Source of the DNA: an uncultured Clostridia bacterium
Lineage (GTDB): Bacteria > Bacillota > Clostridia > Oscillospirales > Acutalibacteraceae
Assembly: GCA_937915775.1 (NCBI GenBank)
Contig: CALGGQ010000352.1
Span: 1 to 64,000 of the forward strand
Reading direction: 5' to 3'
Length of the DNA: 64,000 bases
Part shown: positions 9,501 to 16,655 of the stretch, piece after piece
How the letters are laid out: each line of letters begins with the position of its first letter
Position numbering within the stretch: position 1 is the first letter of the stretch
Translations under genes and position numbers: made by a program
The notes under the pieces: model-generated
Database searches by the model: none
Told to the model about the DNA's origin: nothing
Seen by the model: the letters and a program-made list of their open reading frames with translations, nothing else

Positions 9501-12500
9501 AAGGTTAATCCTGCCTTTGAGGTCAATGCGGAAGCACTACGCAAGGTGCAGCCGAAGGACTTATCGGCAAGTGAGATTGATGTCCGCCTCGGCGCTACTT
9601 GGCTTCCAACGAAATATATTCAGCAATTCATCTTTGAACTGCTTGACCCGCCCTACTATTACTCATACAAAATCAAAGTGAACTATTCACATTACACAGG
9701 CGAGTGGAATATTACGGGGAAATCCTCCGACAAGGGTAATGTTAAAGCAAACAGCACCTACGGTACTACCCGTATCAATGCTTACAAAATCATTGAGCAA
9801 ACCCTCAACCTGAAGGATGTGCGTATCTTTGATTATGAGATTGACGATAACGGAAAGCGAACGCCTGTCCTCAACAAAAAGGAAACGGCTATCGCACAGG
9901 CAAAGCAGGAACTCATCAAACAGGCATTTAAGGATTGGATATGGACAGACCCCGATAGAAGAACGGAACTCACCCGTCTTTACAATGATAAATTCAATTC
10001 TATCCGACCCCGTGAGTATGACGGAAGTCATATCACCTTCAGCGGTATGAATCCCGAAATCTCATTAAGACCGCATCAGAAAAACGCCGTTGCTCATATT
10101 CTTTACGGCGGCAATACACTCCTTGCACACGCAGTAGGCGCAGGCAAAACCTTTGAAATGGTCGCTGCGGCACAGGAGAGCAAAAGACTTGGCTTATGTA
10201 CCAAGTCTTTATTTGTTGTTCCAAATCACTTAACAGAGCAATGGGCAGCGGAATATTTAACGCTGTATCCCTCGGCTAATATCCTTGTTGCTACCAAAAA
10301 GGACTTTGAAACAAAGAACAGAAAGACCTTCTGCGGCAAGATTGCTACGGGTGATTATGATGCCGTTATTATCGGTCATTCACAGTTTGAAAAGATACCC
10401 GTCAGCGTTGAACGGCAGATATATCTCATTGAGGAACAGATTAACGATATTGTCAGAGGCATTGAAGAAGCGAAGCGAAACAATGCTGAAAACTTTACCG
10501 TAAAGCAGATGAAAAAGACACAAAAGAGTCTTGAAGCAAGGCTCAAAAAACTCAACGACCAGACCCGCAAGGATGACGTTGTTACCTTTGAGGAACTCGG
10601 CGTTGACCGTCTTTTCATTGACGAAAGTCACTACTACAAAAATCTTTTCCTTTATACCAAGATGAGAAATGTCGGCGGTATTGCACAGACCGAAGCACAA
10701 AAGTCAAGCGACCTGTTTATGAAGTGCCGCTATCTTGACGAGCTTACGGGCGGTAAAGGAACTGTATTTGCAACGGGAACTCCCATCTCAAACTCTATGG
10801 TTGAGTTATATACTATACAGAGATACTTGCAGTACGAAACCCTGCGTCGTCACGATTTACAGCACTTCGATGCGTGGGCATCCACCTTCGGCGAAACTGT
10901 AACGGCAGTTGAATTAACACCTGAAGGAACGGGATACAGGGCAAAAACACGCTTTGCGAGGTTCTATAACCTGCCAGAACTGATGTCAATGTTCAAAGAG
11001 GTTGCGGATATACAGACGGCGGATATGCTCAATCTTCCCGTACCGAAAGCGAACTATCACAATATCGCTGTTAAACCCTCCGAAATACAAAAAGAAATGG
11101 TTGAATCGCTGTCCGAAAGAGCAGAAAAGGTGCGAAGCGGTGAGGTTAAATCGTATGATGACAATATGCTCGTTATTACCAATGACGGCAGAAAGCTCGC
11201 ACTTGACCAGCGCATGATTGACCCCTTGTTACCCGATTTTGACGGCAGCAAGGTTAATGCGTGTACTGAAAACATCTTTCAGATCTGGCAGGATTATGCG
11301 GACAAGAAATCAGCGCAGTTAGTATTCTGCGACCTCTCAACGCCGAAGTCTGACACCTTTTCCGTCTATACTGACATCCGTGATAAGCTGATCGCAAAAG
11401 GTATTCCCGAAAGCGAGATAGCCTTTATACACGATGCAAAAACGGAGGTACAGAAGGCTGAAATGTTCAAGAAAGTCCGCAAGGGTGAGATTAGAGTGCT
11501 GCTCGGTTCAACACAAAAGATGGGTGCAGGCACCAATGTTCAGGACAGATTGATAGCTCTGCACGACCTTGATTGTCCGTGGCGTCCTTCCGATTTGGAA
11601 CAGCGTTCCGGCAGAATTATCCGTCAGGGCAATAGCAATGAGGAGGTTGAAATCTTCCGTTATGTTACCGAACAGACCTTTGACGCATACCTCTATCAGC
11701 TTGTTGAGGGTAAGCAGAAATTCGCAAGTCAGATAATGTCAAGCAAATCTCCGGTGCGTTCCGCAGAGGATATTGATGAAACAGCGTTATCGTATGCTGA
11801 AATTAAAATGCTTGCTACGGGTAATCCGTATATCAAAGAAAAGATGGATTTGGATATTCATGTGCAAAAATTACGCCTATTAAAGTCCAATTATCTTTCG
11901 GAGCGTTACTCCCTTGAAGATAAGGTGTTAAAGGAATTTCCTCAGAAGATTGCTGAATACGGCGAGCGTATCGCAGGACTTGAAAAGGACATTGTTACAG
12001 CCAAGAAAAACCCGAAATCTATCGGCGATACCTTTGTCGGTATGGTAGTAAACGGTGTTCCTTATTCCGAAAAAGCAGACGCAGGTCAGGCAATCATTGA
12101 TGTTTGCAAAACGCTTCCTGATACGCAAATCTATCCTCTTGGAGAATACAGAGGTTTTAAGTTATCGGTACACTATGAGCCGTTCTCACATCAGCATAGG
12201 GTAACGATTAAGGGTGCAATCTCTCATGAAGGTATCCTCGGTACTGACGCTATCGGTAACATTACCCGTATTGATAATGTCATTGACGGTCTTGAACAAA
12301 TGCTGACAACAACAAATGCTCTTCGTGATACCACCGAAACGCAGCTTGCCAATGCGAAGGAACAGCTTGAAAAGCCCTTTGCAAAGGACGAGGAGCTAAA
12401 GCAAAAGGAAGCAAGGCTTCGTGAGCTTAACGCCCTTCTTAATGTTGACAAGCGTGAAAATGAAATGGTTGATGACGAGCCTGATCAGGAGGAAAATGAG

Positions 12501-12536
12501 CCTGTTAAAAGCGACAGGGACAGAGAAGAACGCTAA
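3570..12536 (+). CDS. Giant ICE protein: ArdC-like, MutS-I-like, N6-methylase and SNF2/DEAD helicase
   Basis: A 2,988-residue cytoplasmic DNA-processing protein. The start at ATG 3570 follows GAAAGGTAGG. Visible domains in order: an ArdC-like ssDNA-binding region (about 15-110); a disordered Ser/Arg/Gly/Glu-rich linker (about 278-400) that also encodes tnpV in another frame; a segment like MutS domain I (about 1092-1180, 'F.RLGDFYEVMGNNA' and 'MCGVPVHAVDSYI'); a methyltransferase with motif I EPSCGIGNF near 1510 and motif IV as NVPF near 1573; and a helicase with P-loop HAVGAGKT (about 2185), DESH (about 2350) and motif VI region QRSGRIIRQGN (about 2685). Proteins like this are hallmarks of Clostridia ICEs. 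A role in protecting or remodelling transferred DNA is usually inferred, not proven. Confidence 0.85.
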   Translation: MANKYEFIKFVFDDTLKEITKTPENWQSFLFSACRNFKLPFDEQLLIFAQRPDATAVLEFDKWNNRFGRWVNGGAKGIAVFDNVRGENQRLKYYFDISDTHETEFSKPVPMWEYKTEYEAEVISVLEDNFGELERKDDITNAVFSAAENMAMDNLPDYISELTNYAKSDSFLEDLGDDAIEKELRVLVQNSVAYMMLTRLGVDTSNLFDREDFQGVVNFNTPEALSVLGEATSDIAQMGLTEIGKTVLSLQRENRIIAEKSKDEYTESEKTKERSADYDTANQLHNGERSSDSEPASPTGQDDSFWSLRRSSQRFSDEPPQAVLHEPKTAMPARPTSERGSGQSRTDGRAVDDNNGGTGGLDGETESRKSDDLGTGHEQPETESSGDSHERSDLSEVSEELPPFTDEDKILFMLQNPNDDLAHRKEFLLQRWSELRNTDEKGRYISTVYAGRLKQFNVDGVEVGYHYEPEGLYLYEGTYKSRTKESLFSWNLVAELTDQLIKEGKYYQPEKKEPESAQIGFFDFIDNAVPAEQTVTEPEQVSLFADFGISQQIIDEALCIGANDTNSTLDIAMFFRRDRGTEYNAKFLKSHYGTNGAGFFFDGEQISVWYDENGINIAKGNTAQKSSATHLTWEQAAKRIRELLDLGRYMPQYQLDKIDDHELSYVAERIVFFLRDMDKDSKERCFPSLYEALNGIYGYPDQVEIVKGALSNPDTFNDLDNDYIEFMDDRRRGTISGLPRYSFKYSPDYVYEIMQGMSLEKVPFKAQAGFNPDRQYFITNDEINKLLSRGSSYAESRYRIYTFFVNHSDMQERIKMIKDEYGTGGYAVGNDNANYDGKGLFFSHGSGMEPYAKVLLKWNDVVKRIDALIKAEKFLSDEDIAKLPDIEKEHIANDVERFFEVMPEEYAKPYSNELEPYRRKDVIMAQLDNPQALEDIDRMMSDALALMDKSNERDYKWHQEQYDSFVAFKNGEYHPYTVPERKAPLPKPSKFSQPAEKENDQDKEIDAVFALLNACKIAVNTVKYEDDTIVLIDDDGNEWKGAEMYDFLLNEVLTFSEDGKLVDGYGIDDRMVLSVVEYAKKYGVEPELVENSVPPFVSEYNKLQAQYPDVILFSRLGDFYEVMGNNAKVVADELDFVLTSRTVNRDTQESTPMCGVPVHAVDSYISQLVAKGYKVAIAENKDVNRVVAPGKAQERSPLERAKQLINDYRHREFGYDDSADFSDLTNVNLATTETVDGKHSIEVNVDLENYNLNTFIDGNLFKQHKADALETLIYTQLETLSFDDLVFLDEEELSRIEKEPEKTDHSDMIGDEIVIDGSHFIIEEVKGDYVSMRDVTFAENAGFPIFRRERIADILPLIPEKEEPVVEILPAPPQQPKSKVRTFDLHPEIPLEARHNYNFAEKEIENVGKKERFRRNIEAINVLKECEFDGRFATPEEQEILSQYVGWGGIPEAFDPNNSAWADEYKELIVALSPEEYDAAMESTLTAFYTPQTVISAIYKTLENLGFKQGNILEPSCGIGNFIGMLPQKLSDSKMYGIELDSISAQIAQQLYQKSSVIASPFEEAILPDSFFDAVIGNVPFGDFKVADKRYDKNNFLIHDYFFAKSLDKLRTGGVMLLVTSMGTMDKENSNVRRYIAQRADLLGAIRLPNDTFKGNAGTDVTSDILILQKRDRIVNEEPDWLMLDNTEDGIRMNKYFVDHPEMIMGNMVMKSGRFGPEPTCEPFEDRTLEEQLDIAIRNIKGEITEYEIDEEEIEDDRQYLPADPTVRNFSFTVVDGTIFYRENSMMKEVKVSATAENRIKGLINIRQSVKRLIELQTEDYPEEEILSEQQNLNELYDGFTAKYGLINSRANKSAFADDGSYYLLTALEVLDDEGDLERKADMFTKRTIKPHIPVTSVDTSIEAVAVSMGEKAELDMEYMMQLTGKTEEEIEDDLTGIIFLNPMYSEDRPAEKKYLMADEYLSGDVRAKLRVAENMAKVNPAFEVNAEALRKVQPKDLSASEIDVRLGATWLPTKYIQQFIFELLDPPYYYSYKIKVNYSHYTGEWNITGKSSDKGNVKANSTYGTTRINAYKIIEQTLNLKDVRIFDYEIDDNGKRTPVLNKKETAIAQAKQELIKQAFKDWIWTDPDRRTELTRLYNDKFNSIRPREYDGSHITFSGMNPEISLRPHQKNAVAHILYGGNTLLAHAVGAGKTFEMVAAAQESKRLGLCTKSLFVVPNHLTEQWAAEYLTLYPSANILVATKKDFETKNRKTFCGKIATGDYDAVIIGHSQFEKIPVSVERQIYLIEEQINDIVRGIEEAKRNNAENFTVKQMKKTQKSLEARLKKLNDQTRKDDVVTFEELGVDRLFIDESHYYKNLFLYTKMRNVGGIAQTEAQKSSDLFMKCRYLDELTGGKGTVFATGTPISNSMVELYTIQRYLQYETLRRHDLQHFDAWASTFGETVTAVELTPEGTGYRAKTRFARFYNLPELMSMFKEVADIQTADMLNLPVPKANYHNIAVKPSEIQKEMVESLSERAEKVRSGEVKSYDDNMLVITNDGRKLALDQRMIDPLLPDFDGSKVNACTENIFQIWQDYADKKSAQLVFCDLSTPKSDTFSVYTDIRDKLIAKGIPESEIAFIHDAKTEVQKAEMFKKVRKGEIRVLLGSTQKMGAGTNVQDRLIALHDLDCPWRPSDLEQRSGRIIRQGNSNEEVEIFRYVTEQTFDAYLYQLVEGKQKFASQIMSSKSPVRSAEDIDETALSYAEIKMLATGNPYIKEKMDLDIHVQKLRLLKSNYLSERYSLEDKVLKEFPQKIAEYGERIAGLEKDIVTAKKNPKSIGDTFVGMVVNGVPYSEKADAGQAIIDVCKTLPDTQIYPLGEYRGFKLSVHYEPFSHQHRVTIKGAISHEGILGTDAIGNITRIDNVIDGLEQMLTTTNALRDTTETQLANAKEQLEKPFAKDEELKQKEARLRELNALLNVDKRENEMVDDEPDQEENEPVKSDRDREER
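4402..4761 (+). CDS. tnpV: TnpV family protein, encoded inside another gene
   Basis: A 119-residue ORF lies wholly within the giant helicase gene but in a different frame. It has its own AAAGGAG site (4387-4393) eight bases before ATG 4402. The protein is recognisable as TnpV by its N-terminal 'P.(I/L)LP' and 'GRYAEARRDFL' segments and the C-terminal 'NPMTWVQGMNNLKQRVQEIVMNEVIY' pattern. In the helicase frame the same bases encode low-complexity linker, which is what a secondary overlapping frame would allow. TnpV is a small helical protein of unknown function, common in Firmicutes mobile elements. The family match makes a chance ORF unlikely. Confidence 0.8.
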   Translation: MTQPISYTTVNGVQIPNLLLPQDKTIRFGRYAEARRDFLMNHHKPYYTSLKLQCRLDQHLKEVQDRAEQMEEQLMTTMAAQEGLTEKLKAENPMTWVQGMNNLKQRVQEIVMNEVIYQR

Positions 12537-12550
12537 TATTTATAATCACA

Positions 12551-12590
12551 GCCGGCAGGTTTTTACTTTCAAAAATCTGTCGGCTTTTTC
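12551..12590 (+). terminator. Rho-independent terminator after giant helicase gene
   Basis: GCCGGCAGGTTTTT (12551-12564) pairs with AAAAATCTGTCGGC (12571-12584) with two G-T or mismatch positions, followed by a T-rich run. It lies 15 bases after the helicase stop and just before the AAGGAGG of the next gene, so the next gene may be read only by partial readthrough. Confidence 0.75.
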
Positions 12591-12609
12591 TGTTTTAAGG
12601 AGGCAACCA

Positions 12610-12957
12610 ATGAGATTAACAGAAGATAAAATGAAAGAATTGCTTTTCCAAAAACTTAATGATGACTTTGATTCGTTTGTTGATGAATTAATCAAAGGTG
12701 GACGTCAATCGCTTAAAAATGCTATTCCCGAACTGACAACGAAATATGAAATCATGCTTGAATTTGAATATTTCTTTCCCCTTAAAGGTAAGTCTTTGCG
12801 GTCAGTTTGCAATAAAAAGAACCCACTTGATTTTCTTTACAAGGAGTGGCAAAAGGATGTTGACCTTCGTACAGAGGACTTTCATTATGCCATCAGCGAA
12901 ATAGCAGAACGAGAAGCAAATCGAATTGCAAAACAAAATTCAGAACCCGAAAGGTAG
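12610..12957 (+). CDS. DUF3848-type protein, 115 aa
   Basis: ATG 12610 follows AAGGAGG at 12598-12604. The protein has the pattern of the DUF3848 ICE family: a helical N-terminus, 'A..(L/I)..KYEIMLEFEY', a variable loop, then 'KNPLDFLYKEW' and a closing acidic helix. The next gene encodes a second, clearly related copy. Function is unknown. The family typically lies downstream of the ICE methylase/helicase gene, as here. Confidence 0.7.
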   Translation: MRLTEDKMKELLFQKLNDDFDSFVDELIKGGRQSLKNAIPELTTKYEIMLEFEYFFPLKGKSLRSVCNKKNPLDFLYKEWQKDVDLRTEDFHYAISEIAEREANRIAKQNSEPER

Positions 12958-12966
12958 GTGATAAAT

Positions 12967-13311
12967 ATGGCAAAAAAGAAATCGTTAGAGGACAGAGTGT
13001 ATGAAAAAATCAACCGTGAGATGAACGAATATCTCGCCGAAATCAAAACGAAATCACCCGAAGAAATTGTTGAAGCAGCTTATGAGATAACCTACAAACA
13101 GGAAATTCTTTTTATGTTTGAGGAAGAAGATAGGTTCAGCAATTCGCAGTGTAGGGCGATATTAAAGACAAAAAATGCTCTTGATTATCTCTATCAGGAA
13201 TGGATGGAATATGACGGTTCGGCACTTGATGCGCTTCGTGATAGCGTTGACCGTGCGATGGATAATCAAGTTATTTTTTTCAAAAAGCAGGAAGAAAGGG
13301 ATAGCAGATAA
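12967..13311 (+). CDS. DUF3848-type protein, second copy, 114 aa
   Basis: ATG 12967 is preferred to GTG 12958 because of the AAGGTAGG box at 12951-12958. Alignment by eye with the preceding protein shows shared 'TYKQEILFMFEEE' against 'TKYEIMLEFEY', and 'KNALDYLYQEW' against 'KNPLDFLYKEW'. The two genes probably arose by duplication. The stop codon overlaps the next ATG by one base, so coupling to the toprim gene is likely. Confidence 0.7.
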   Translation: MAKKKSLEDRVYEKINREMNEYLAEIKTKSPEEIVEAAYEITYKQEILFMFEEEDRFSNSQCRAILKTKNALDYLYQEWMEYDGSALDALRDSVDRAMDNQVIFFKKQEERDSR

Positions 13312-14294
13312 TGGGCTATATATCCCCCGAAAAGCTAAACGAAGCAAAGCGGCTTGACCTTTTAACCTACCTTCAAAACTATGAGCCTGATAATCTTGTC
13401 AGGGTATCAACAGGTGTATACTCTACCCGTGAACACGACAGCGTTAAGATTTCAAACGGTATGTGGTATCGTTGGTCGGCGGGTATCGGCGGCAAATCTG
13501 CGCTTGATTATTTAATCAAAGTAAGGGCGTTATCCTTACCCGAAGCAGTAGAAAAAATACTCGGCAATGTTGCCGAGCGCACACCCGTTTGGGTAAAGAC
13601 CGAGCCGAAGAAGAAACCTAAAAAACTTCTTTTACCCGACCTTACGGACTACCCTGATACCGTTCCTCACTACCTTATGTATAACAGAGGAATAGACGCA
13701 GAGGTGGTTGACTACTGTTTTGATAAGGGACTTATCTATGAAAGCCTACCCTATCATAACGCTGTTTTCGTTGGGTATGATGAGTATCATATCCCCCGAT
13801 ACGCAGGGTTCAGAGCGAGCAACTCGGAGCGTATTATGGGTGATTGCTCGGGTAGTAATAAGGAGTATTCCTTCCGCTTAATAGGTAACGAACAGGAACC
13901 TAAAATTCACCTCTTTGAGTGTGCAATCGACCTGTTATCCTATGCAACCTTACTCAAAATTAAGGGTAGTAATTGGAAAGATTACAACCTCATTTCTCTT
14001 TCCGGTGTGTACCAACCAAAGAAAGATATTACCCAAAGCAAGCTACCAATTACCCTTGTCAAATACCTGAAGGAGCATCCTCAAACGGATACAATCTACC
14101 TTCACTTTGACAACGATAGGACGGGCAGACTTGCTACCAAAACCATCCAAACCTTAATACCTAAAGATATAAAAGTGATTGACAATCCCCCTCCGGTTGG
14201 AAAAGATTTCAACGCTTTTTTACTTTATCTGAGGGACTATTCATTACCATTAACACAAAAATTCAGGAGTACAAATCAGGAGACTTCCCGATAA
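13311..14294 (+). CDS. DUF3991/toprim-domain protein
   Basis: The protein has 327 residues. The N-terminal part resembles a CHC2-primase-like/DUF3991 region ('SVKISNGMWYRWSAGIGGKSALDYLIKVRAL'), here without an obvious zinc-finger cysteine set. The C-terminal part (about 200-300) has toprim features: an acidic 'FE.AID.LSYATL' segment and 'LHFDNDRTGRLAT', matching the DxD-type metal-binding motif. Proteins of this kind are thought to act as primase-like factors for the transferred strand. It precedes the candidate oriT and the relaxosome genes, which suits that role. Priming activity is inferred. Confidence 0.8.
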   Translation: MGYISPEKLNEAKRLDLLTYLQNYEPDNLVRVSTGVYSTREHDSVKISNGMWYRWSAGIGGKSALDYLIKVRALSLPEAVEKILGNVAERTPVWVKTEPKKKPKKLLLPDLTDYPDTVPHYLMYNRGIDAEVVDYCFDKGLIYESLPYHNAVFVGYDEYHIPRYAGFRASNSERIMGDCSGSNKEYSFRLIGNEQEPKIHLFECAIDLLSYATLLKIKGSNWKDYNLISLSGVYQPKKDITQSKLPITLVKYLKEHPQTDTIYLHFDNDRTGRLATKTIQTLIPKDIKVIDNPPPVGKDFNAFLLYLRDYSLPLTQKFRSTNQETSR

Positions 14295-14398
14295 TGCGAA
14301 GAAACGCATAAATGCGTTGCGTTGTCTTAACGAGCAGACTGTTTGTGCAGACAAATCCGCACAAACAGTAAGTCGTTAGGGGAGGAAATCTCCCCTAA
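14294..14398 (+). other. Nested inverted repeats, candidate oriT
   Basis: Four inverted repeats crowd a 105-base gap between the toprim gene and the mobilisation genes. They are ACGCAT/ATGCGT (14304-14317, 2-nt spacer); TAACGA (14328-14333) with TCGTTA (14373-14378); ACTGTTTGTGC (14338-14348) with GCACAAACAGT (14359-14369), perfect over 11 bp; and TAGGGGAG/CTCCCCTA (14377-14397, 5-nt loop). Stem-loops of this density close to mobC and the relaxase gene are typical of an origin of transfer. The nick site cannot be read from sequence alone. A complex terminator is the alternative, but there is no clear T-run. Confidence 0.5.
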
Positions 14399-14426
14399 AA
14401 CCTCTTGATAGAAAGGAAATACCACT

Positions 14427-14585
14427 ATGAAACTTTTAATATTTTTAGTCGGCTTTATTCTCGGCGGTGCATCAGGAATTATGACAATGTGTCTTGTTCA
14501 GATTAACCGTGACACCGAGGAACAATTAAGAAGAGAGGAGGTGTTAAACAATGGAAATCAAAGTCAAGGTAGTCAGCAAACCTGA
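14427..14585 (+). CDS. DUF3789-type small membrane protein, 52 aa
   Basis: ATG 14427 follows GAAAGGAAA. The protein begins with a single hydrophobic helix containing 'FLVGFILGGASGIMTMCL', then a charged tail with 'EEQLRREE'. The glycine-rich helix followed by MCL matches the DUF3789 family, found at this position in many Clostridia ICEs. It overlaps the next gene by 35 bases. Membrane insertion is clear; its role in conjugation is unknown. Confidence 0.7.
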   Translation: MKLLIFLVGFILGGASGIMTMCLVQINRDTEEQLRREEVLNNGNQSQGSQQT

Positions 14586-14961
14586 TGTGAAAACTACCGA
14601 GCATATTCCGCTTATGGAAATGCTTGTGAACTTTTCATCGGTGCTTGATGTTGAAGCGGAAAACCATTTCAAAATTTTAGGCGTTATCGCTGACGCAATG
14701 GTTGAGAGATATTCATTTGAAATCTTCTCTCTGCTAATTGCAAATCATATAAGGTACACTTATGAAAATTTTGATGATGGTATTTATTCTGACGAGGTAC
14801 TTGCGTGGGCATTTCTCTATGATGAAATCTCAGAACTTCCCGTTGTCATTAACGGAATGGAATACTCTGAAAAAGATTTTATGCTTAAAGATTGTCCGCC
14901 AAGTGATGTTGAATTCTTTGCTTGGTACTGCATTGAAAAGTTGGTGAGCGAAGATGAATAA
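14551..14961 (+). CDS. Unknown ICE protein upstream of mobC, 136 aa
   Basis: ATG 14551 lies 10 bases after GAGAGGAGG. The protein is acidic and mostly helical with no signal peptide or membrane segment. I recognise no domain. The stop overlaps the mobC start by eight bases, placing it in the same transcript as the relaxosome genes. An accessory role in DNA processing is possible. Confidence 0.5.
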   Translation: MEIKVKVVSKPDVKTTEHIPLMEMLVNFSSVLDVEAENHFKILGVIADAMVERYSFEIFSLLIANHIRYTYENFDDGIYSDEVLAWAFLYDEISELPVVINGMEYSEKDFMLKDCPPSDVEFFAWYCIEKLVSEDE

Positions 14962-15310
14962 CAAAGTTGTACGGCGATGCTTTCGTTTTTCAAAAGAGGA
15001 AAACAAAATGCTCAAAGCAAAGGCTAAAGCCGCCTGTGTTTCAGACTCGGCTCTTGTCCGTATGTTAATAAAAGGATACGAACCAAAGCCAAAACCCGAA
15101 GGTTTTAATGAGTGCGTGCATCAACTTGCAAAGCTCGGTGCTAATGTTGGTCAACTTCTTGCAAAGGCAAATTCCTTAAACTATATTGATACACCTATGC
15201 TGAAAAAAATGAATGATAGTATTCAAACACTTATTTCAGATATGACAGAGGTGTATATCAATCCAGAAAGAGTGAACAGCGATGGCAGTAACAAGACTGT
15301 GGGAAGTTAA
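14954..15310 (+). CDS. mobC: MobC-like relaxosome accessory protein
   Basis: A protein of 118 residues. The N-terminus ('VVRRCFRFSKEENKMLKAKAKAACVSDSALVRMLIKG') fits the ribbon-helix-helix DNA-binding part of MobC proteins. The C-terminus has the family pattern 'LAKLGANVGQLLAKAN' and a closing helix. MobC binds near oriT and assists the relaxase in opening the DNA. The gene overlaps the relaxase gene by 29 bases, which is usual for this pair. This supports an oriT nearby, most likely at 14294-14398. Confidence 0.85.
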   Translation: MNNKVVRRCFRFSKEENKMLKAKAKAACVSDSALVRMLIKGYEPKPKPEGFNECVHQLAKLGANVGQLLAKANSLNYIDTPMLKKMNDSIQTLISDMTEVYINPERVNSDGSNKTVGS

Positions 15311-16655
15311 TGACCGACTTGACCATGTTATTGATTATGCAACCAACAAAAGCAAAACAGAAAACCCAAACTATTCGGAGGAAGAATTGCAGGCTCTCGG
15401 TGATGTCCTTGCCTACGCAAAGGACGAGGAGAAAACGGAAAAGCAATTTTATGTTACAGGCATTAACTGTAATGCTGCGGCAGCAAGAAATGATTTTGTT
15501 AAGGTAAAAAGAAACTACGATAAACTTGACGGCGTTCAAGCATATCACGGATATATGAGTTTCAAGCCTGACGAGGTTACACCTGAACTCGCACATCAAA
15601 TGGGCATTGCCTTTGCTTCAAGAGTTTGGGGAGATAGATTTCAGGTTGTGGTTACTACACATCTAAATTCCCGTTGCCTTCATAACCATTTTATTATTAA
15701 TTCGATTTCTTTCGTTGACGGTAAGCGATTACAAAATCAAGAAAAAGCATGGAAATGTTTTCGACATATCGCAGACGATATTTGCAAGGAATACGGCGTA
15801 TCGGTTATTGAAAAACCTGAAACGCATATTGACTCACGCCATTTAACAATGAAGGATAAAGCAGGTATGCCGACAAGGTATAATCTCGCCCGTGCTGCCG
15901 TTGACGAGGCAATCGCACATAGCAGAACGCTCGGTGAATTTCAACAGCATTTACGCTCAATGGGATACAGATACAATTTAAGTCCTAACCGAAAGTATTG
16001 GACAGTTACTCCCAACGAGGACGGCAGGGCTATTCGTTTGTATCGTCTTGGCGATGAATACACAAACAGAAGAATTAAAGAGCGTATACAAGAGAACGCA
16101 CGAAACAGAACCTTTCTTAAAGGCTTTACGGGATACACACCACCGCCGTATCATCCGCAGTACGATATTCGCAGAGTAAAAGGCAGTCTGTATAACCTTT
16201 ATCTTTACTACTGCTATCGGCTCGGATACTTTGATAAGCCTGACGAAGGGCAAACACCGCATAAACTTCATTACCTCTTAAGAAAAGACTTAATGAAGGT
16301 TGATAAATATTCAAAAGAAGCAAGGCTGCTCGGTAAGCATCACATTGAAACTACCGAGCAGCTTGTTTCGTATAAAGAGTCTTGTGAAAAGGAAATGGAA
16401 GCCTTAACTACTGAACGAAAATACCTGAGAAATAATGAAAGGCATAAAGGCATAAGTGACGCCCAGCGTTCAGAGATAAAGGATAAGATTTCTAATATTT
16501 CACAAAGGCTCGGCGAACTCCGTAAGGAGATTTCTCTCTGCGAGGATATTGCTGCACGTTCCCAAGATTTAGAAAAACGAGTAGAGCAAATCCGAACAGA
16601 TGATGAAAGAGCACCAAAACAAAAGGAGGAAAAGTCTTATGAGCAGCTCAAGTGA
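15282..16655 (+). CDS. Relaxase, MOBP/VirD2-like mobilisation nuclease
   Basis: A 457-residue relaxase. The N-terminal domain shows the metal-binding histidine motif 'HLN..CLHNHFIINS' at about residues 127-141, typical of relaxase/mobilisation nuclease proteins, and an upstream 'QFYVTGINCN' strand. The catalytic tyrosine is probably among the N-terminal tyrosines near residues 20-60. The C-terminal third is coiled-coil and charged. The enzyme nicks oriT, stays covalently bound to the 5' end and pilots the strand to the coupling protein encoded at 18553. It overlaps mobC upstream and the PcfB gene downstream. Confidence 0.88.
   Translation: MAVTRLWEVNDRLDHVIDYATNKSKTENPNYSEEELQALGDVLAYAKDEEKTEKQFYVTGINCNAAAARNDFVKVKRNYDKLDGVQAYHGYMSFKPDEVTPELAHQMGIAFASRVWGDRFQVVVTTHLNSRCLHNHFIINSISFVDGKRLQNQEKAWKCFRHIADDICKEYGVSVIEKPETHIDSRHLTMKDKAGMPTRYNLARAAVDEAIAHSRTLGEFQQHLRSMGYRYNLSPNRKYWTVTPNEDGRAIRLYRLGDEYTNRRIKERIQENARNRTFLKGFTGYTPPPYHPQYDIRRVKGSLYNLYLYYCYRLGYFDKPDEGQTPHKLHYLLRKDLMKVDKYSKEARLLGKHHIETTEQLVSYKESCEKEMEALTTERKYLRNNERHKGISDAQRSEIKDKISNISQRLGELRKEISLCEDIAARSQDLEKRVEQIRTDDERAPKQKEEKSYEQLK

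Noticed and set aside
3570..12536. Frameshift or gene fusion in the giant ORF at the tnpV overlap
   Set aside because: The frame stays open for 2,988 codons and multi-domain ICE proteins of this size are normal. The second frame is explained by tnpV.
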